NCBI RefSeq assembly: GCF_000337795.1
Contig: NZ_AOLP01000006.1
Coordinates: 1 to 64,000, forward strand
DNA from: Haloferax denitrificans ATCC 35960
GTDB lineage: Archaea; Halobacteriota; Halobacteria; Halobacteriales; Haloferacaceae
DNA length: 64,000 nt
Reading direction: 5' to 3'
The notes under the pieces were generated by a model. The model was not told where the DNA came from. It ran no database searches and saw only the letters and a program-made list of their open reading frames with translations. Made by a program: the position numbers and the translations under genes. Below are positions 61,904 to 64,000 of the stretch, one piece after another. Position 1 is the first letter of the stretch; each line of letters begins with the position of its first letter.

Positions 61904-62449
61904 ATGACTGAGGATACGCCGTCTCCGCCGGACATGAATCTGACCGGTGAGTGGGACAAAGCAGTCGAGAGCCGGACGGTCAAAGATCGTGTGTATGAAG
62001 CAGTAACGACGCTCACGTCGCCGACCACTGTTGCAGATGTCGCAGAACGTGCTGACTGTACAAAAGAAGGCGCACGTCCTCATCTCGAGTGGTTCGTTGA
62101 CGTCGGAGTGCTCGAAAAAGTCGCCGACAATCCTGCGCTCTTCGTTCGCAATGAGGCCTACTTTGAGTTCCGTCGTATCACGGAACTGACCCGGGAGCTC
62201 AATACACCAGAAGCGGCTGAGGAAGCAATCGACGAGTACCGAGCCCGAGAACAGGAGCTCTCGAGTTACTTTGAGGAATCCTCGCCTGAGGCAGTTGTCC
62301 TTTCCGAGACGACGTACGACGATCTCGATGAGGCGTACGATAGACTGAGTGAATGGCGAACTATCACTCGTCGCCTTCGCGAACTTCGTGAAGCCAAATT
62401 CCGCCTCGAGTCAAATCACGGTGGAAGTCCTGCCTCCTCGTTTCCCTAA
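61904..62449 (+). CDS. Winged-helix antitoxin/regulator of a TumE-like pair
   Basis: The 181-residue protein has a wHTH domain (VKDRVYEAVTTLTSPTTVAD, VAERADCTKEGARPHLEWFV, then DVGVLEKV) and a long charged helical C-terminal region that may form a coiled coil (AEEAIDEYRAREQELSSYFE; RTITRRLRELREAKFRLES). It is followed by the TumE-like gene after five bases, as expected for an antitoxin-first module. Confidence 0.72.
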   Translation: MTEDTPSPPDMNLTGEWDKAVESRTVKDRVYEAVTTLTSPTTVADVAERADCTKEGARPHLEWFVDVGVLEKVADNPALFVRNEAYFEFRRITELTRELNTPEAAEEAIDEYRAREQELSSYFEESSPEAVVLSETTYDDLDEAYDRLSEWRTITRRLRELREAKFRLESNHGGSPASSFP

Positions 62450-62454
62450 CCTCG

Positions 62455-62940
62455 ATGGGACGCACAGATGACCTCAACGAAGAACGGATGCGAATTCTCG
62501 GTGGTCGACTCGCAGATCTCTCGGTAACCGAGACCGTCCAGTACTTCCCGTCTGGAAAGGAAGACCGTGTTGTTGCCACTCTTCAGTCGAGTTACTATCC
62601 CGACGTCGTGGATACTGCTACTCTCGAAATCCGTCTTCGACTGAATGGTGAGTTCAATATCCAGTATTTTGAGGAATGGGCTGGTGAGCGCTGGTCGTGT
62701 CGATGGGACCGCCACCCGAATACACACAACACACGCGACCACTACCACGTACCACCCCAGCCGCGAGAAGAGAGTGCGGTCGATGCAGTCTACCCAGAAG
62801 ATCCGAATGACGTGCTTCGGATGGTTCTTGAGACTATAGAGAAACGAATCAACGATATCTGGGCGACAACAGATCCGATTTTCCCGTCAGAATACGAGTT
62901 CAAACAGGAGTACGGTGCAGACTACCTCGTGGACACGTAG
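62455..62940 (+). CDS. TumE/DUF6516-like toxin candidate
   Basis: The 161-residue protein carries WSCRWDRHPNTHNTRDHYHV, matching the RWDnxPHh...HxH core typical of TumE (DUF6516) toxins. The N-terminal strands (TATLEIRLRLNGEFNIQYFE) and C-terminal helix (DPNDVLRMVLETIEKRIN) also fit. TumE proteins are paired with an HTH antitoxin, as here. The toxin call rests on this core and the pairing. Confidence 0.55.
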   Translation: MGRTDDLNEERMRILGGRLADLSVTETVQYFPSGKEDRVVATLQSSYYPDVVDTATLEIRLRLNGEFNIQYFEEWAGERWSCRWDRHPNTHNTRDHYHVPPQPREESAVDAVYPEDPNDVLRMVLETIEKRINDIWATTDPIFPSEYEFKQEYGADYLVDT

Positions 62941-62948
62941 GCAGTTTG

Positions 62949-63101
62949 TCACTCTGGGCGGACGACTTCATCGCATGAATAGCACTCTGCGAACACGCCA
63001 GTTGTCCCATCGCCATCCTCGAACTCAATAATCGACTGATAGGCTTCGATCTCTTCGCCGCAGTCAGGGCATCGACCAAGCGCCGTCGAATCACTCGTCA
63101 T
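62949..63101 (-). CDS. Fifty-residue zinc-ribbon protein
   Basis: The protein MTSDSTALGRCPDCGEEIEA... has two CxxC pairs (CPDCG and CYSCD) separated by about 27 residues, forming a minimal zinc ribbon. The start is ATG 63101. Small ribbons of this kind are common next to haloarchaeal plasmid maintenance genes. Confidence 0.65.
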   Translation of the reverse strand: MTSDSTALGRCPDCGEEIEAYQSIIEFEDGDGTTGVFAECYSCDEVVRPE

Positions 63102-63339
63102 GGGGGATTGTGGAGACGCATGTGACACAGATTGTCTCCAGTAGTAGTTACATGGTGTCACAGCAAAGATGTTTGGCCAGTTCGCGCACCCCCCAAAGTC
63201 CCAATCTCCGGACCTGTGGTCGGCACTGGTTGTTGATATCGGACCAAGATAACCAATTTCAGAGTTGGCTATTTCGAGATAGGCTATTTTGCCTTCAAGC
63301 GCAACGGAGTCTGCTCGCATATTCCGAGCAGAAGGTTAG

Positions 63340-63690
63340 GAGCAAGTTAGGTACCTAAGGCAGCTAAGTCACCTAAGGTAGAGATGGTAGGATAGAGACA
63401 TTTCTGGATACCATCCATAATCGAGAACAGCCTTAGTTAGCTTAGTTTCCACATTCACATTAGGTACCTCAGGTGCCTAAGGTGGCACAGGCCCATTAGG
63501 TGAGGTAGTTGAGCTAGGACCAATAGATAACATAGATGAATCAAGCTGTACAATGGTACCTACCTTACCTGCCTTAGGTACCTTAGGTGGCTTAGGTGAG
63601 GTAGTTAAGTCAGGAAATATTATATGATATGCGTGAGTCTATCCGCACAACCACAGGTACCTCAGCTACCTTAGGTGACTCAGGTGAACT
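63340..63690. repeat. 9-bp iterons upstream of parA
   Basis: Five or six clusters of tandem 9-base units of the form TTAGGTNNC or its complement occur in about 350 bases: 63347-63380, 63431-63448 (CTTAGTTAG units), 63460-63486, 63495-63514, 63555-63610 and 63653-63690. The run CTTAGGTAC-CTTAGGTGG is the clearest. They lie immediately before parA and are candidate centromere (parS) or operator sites. The part 63102-63339 shows no gene. Confidence 0.75.
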
Positions 63691-63693
63691 CCA

Positions 63694-64000
63694 ATGTCAC
63701 AGGAACCCCAACCAAACGCTGTCGCACTGAACACGCTCAAGGGTGGCGTCGGGAAAACAACGATTTCGCTTAACACTGCCCGCGAGTTAGCTGAGCGAGG
63801 TCACGATGTTCTGCTTGTCGACCTCGACCCGAATGGTCACCTCACAGTTGGCCTTGACTTCCGCGAAGTCTATCTAGACGATGAGCACGCAGATCTCGGA
63901 GAGATCATCATAGATCGGGATGCAGAGCCAGATGACGCAATCGTTTCGACTGAGTTTGGGTTTGACCTCTTCCCATCAACAGCAGACCTCGAAGACGTCC
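63694..64000 (+). CDS. parA: ParA-type partition ATPase (cut by window edge)
   Basis: The first 102 codons are present. They contain the deviant Walker A KGGVGKTTISLN and the A' motif VLLVDLDPNGHLT of ParA/MinD ATPases. ParA separates replicon copies by binding the nucleoid, together with a centromere-binding partner expected further downstream. The start at 63694 follows the last 9-base repeat closely, suggesting that the repeats also control its transcription. Confidence 0.92.
   Translation, partial: MSQEPQPNAVALNTLKGGVGKTTISLNTARELAERGHDVLLVDLDPNGHLTVGLDFREVYLDDEHADLGEIIIDRDAEPDDAIVSTEFGFDLFPSTADLEDV

Noticed and set aside
1-64000. tRNA or rRNA genes
   Set aside because: No cloverleaf-like or rRNA-like stretch was noticed by eye. 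A tRNA scan would be needed to exclude them fully.

Overview
The window is from a halophilic archaeon (class Halobacteria), most likely a large plasmid or secondary replicon. The proteins are acidic, and the regulator types are haloarchaeal: extra TFB, HTH-10/Bat-type and PadR proteins. Promoters look leaderless with TATA boxes, Tat-type lipoprotein signals occur, and the insertion sequences are haloarchaeal (IS5-, IS6-, IS1595- and ISH3-like). An Orc1/Cdc6 gene beside ORB-type repeats and a ParA gene preceded by iterated repeats mark an independently maintained replicon. I see no rRNA, tRNA or CRISPR array.

Layout. 0-3.9 kb: end of a sensor kinase, a GC-rich non-coding block of long nested hairpins, an OB-fold DNA-binding protein and a Tat-exported PQQ-propeller protein. 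4.1-7.9 kb: small regulators and a 7TM histidine kinase. 8.3-13.9 kb: a run of small plasmid genes (zinc-ribbon protein, ArdC-like metallopeptidase, SWIM protein, TFB), most preceded by the same T-tract plus GC hairpin. 14.1-15.8 kb: two toxin-antitoxin modules (MazF-like; RHH/PIN). 16-26 kb: a decayed zone with IS elements, MITEs and interrupted genes. 26-38 kb: a metabolic island with an OpuB-like ABC transporter, MFS transporter, aldehyde dehydrogenase, aldo/keto reductase, NTF2-like and UspA proteins. An HTH-10 regulator lies in the middle, and one promoter motif is shared by six promoters. The island lies between a truncated integrase copy (25.9 kb) and an intact one (38.0 kb).

39.5-52.9 kb is a defence island. 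A Cas4-like Fe-S protein, a DEDD exonuclease (MrfB/YprB-like) and an Hrq1/MrfA-like DUF1998 helicase form one operon. It converges on a long prokaryotic Argonaute with its D-E-D core intact. Next come a 1276-residue Type IIG-like restriction-methylase and a PIN-domain/unknown-protein pair. The MrfAB-like nuclease/helicase set beside an Argonaute is the best candidate for an undescribed system here.

53-64 kb carries orc1/cdc6 with an ORB-flanked origin, a membrane-protein gene split by a fresh IS6 insertion (8-bp target duplication), an ADP-ribosylglycohydrolase, a PD-(D/E)XK protein, winged-helix regulators including a TumE-like toxin pair, and the start of parA behind five or six clusters of 9-bp repeats.
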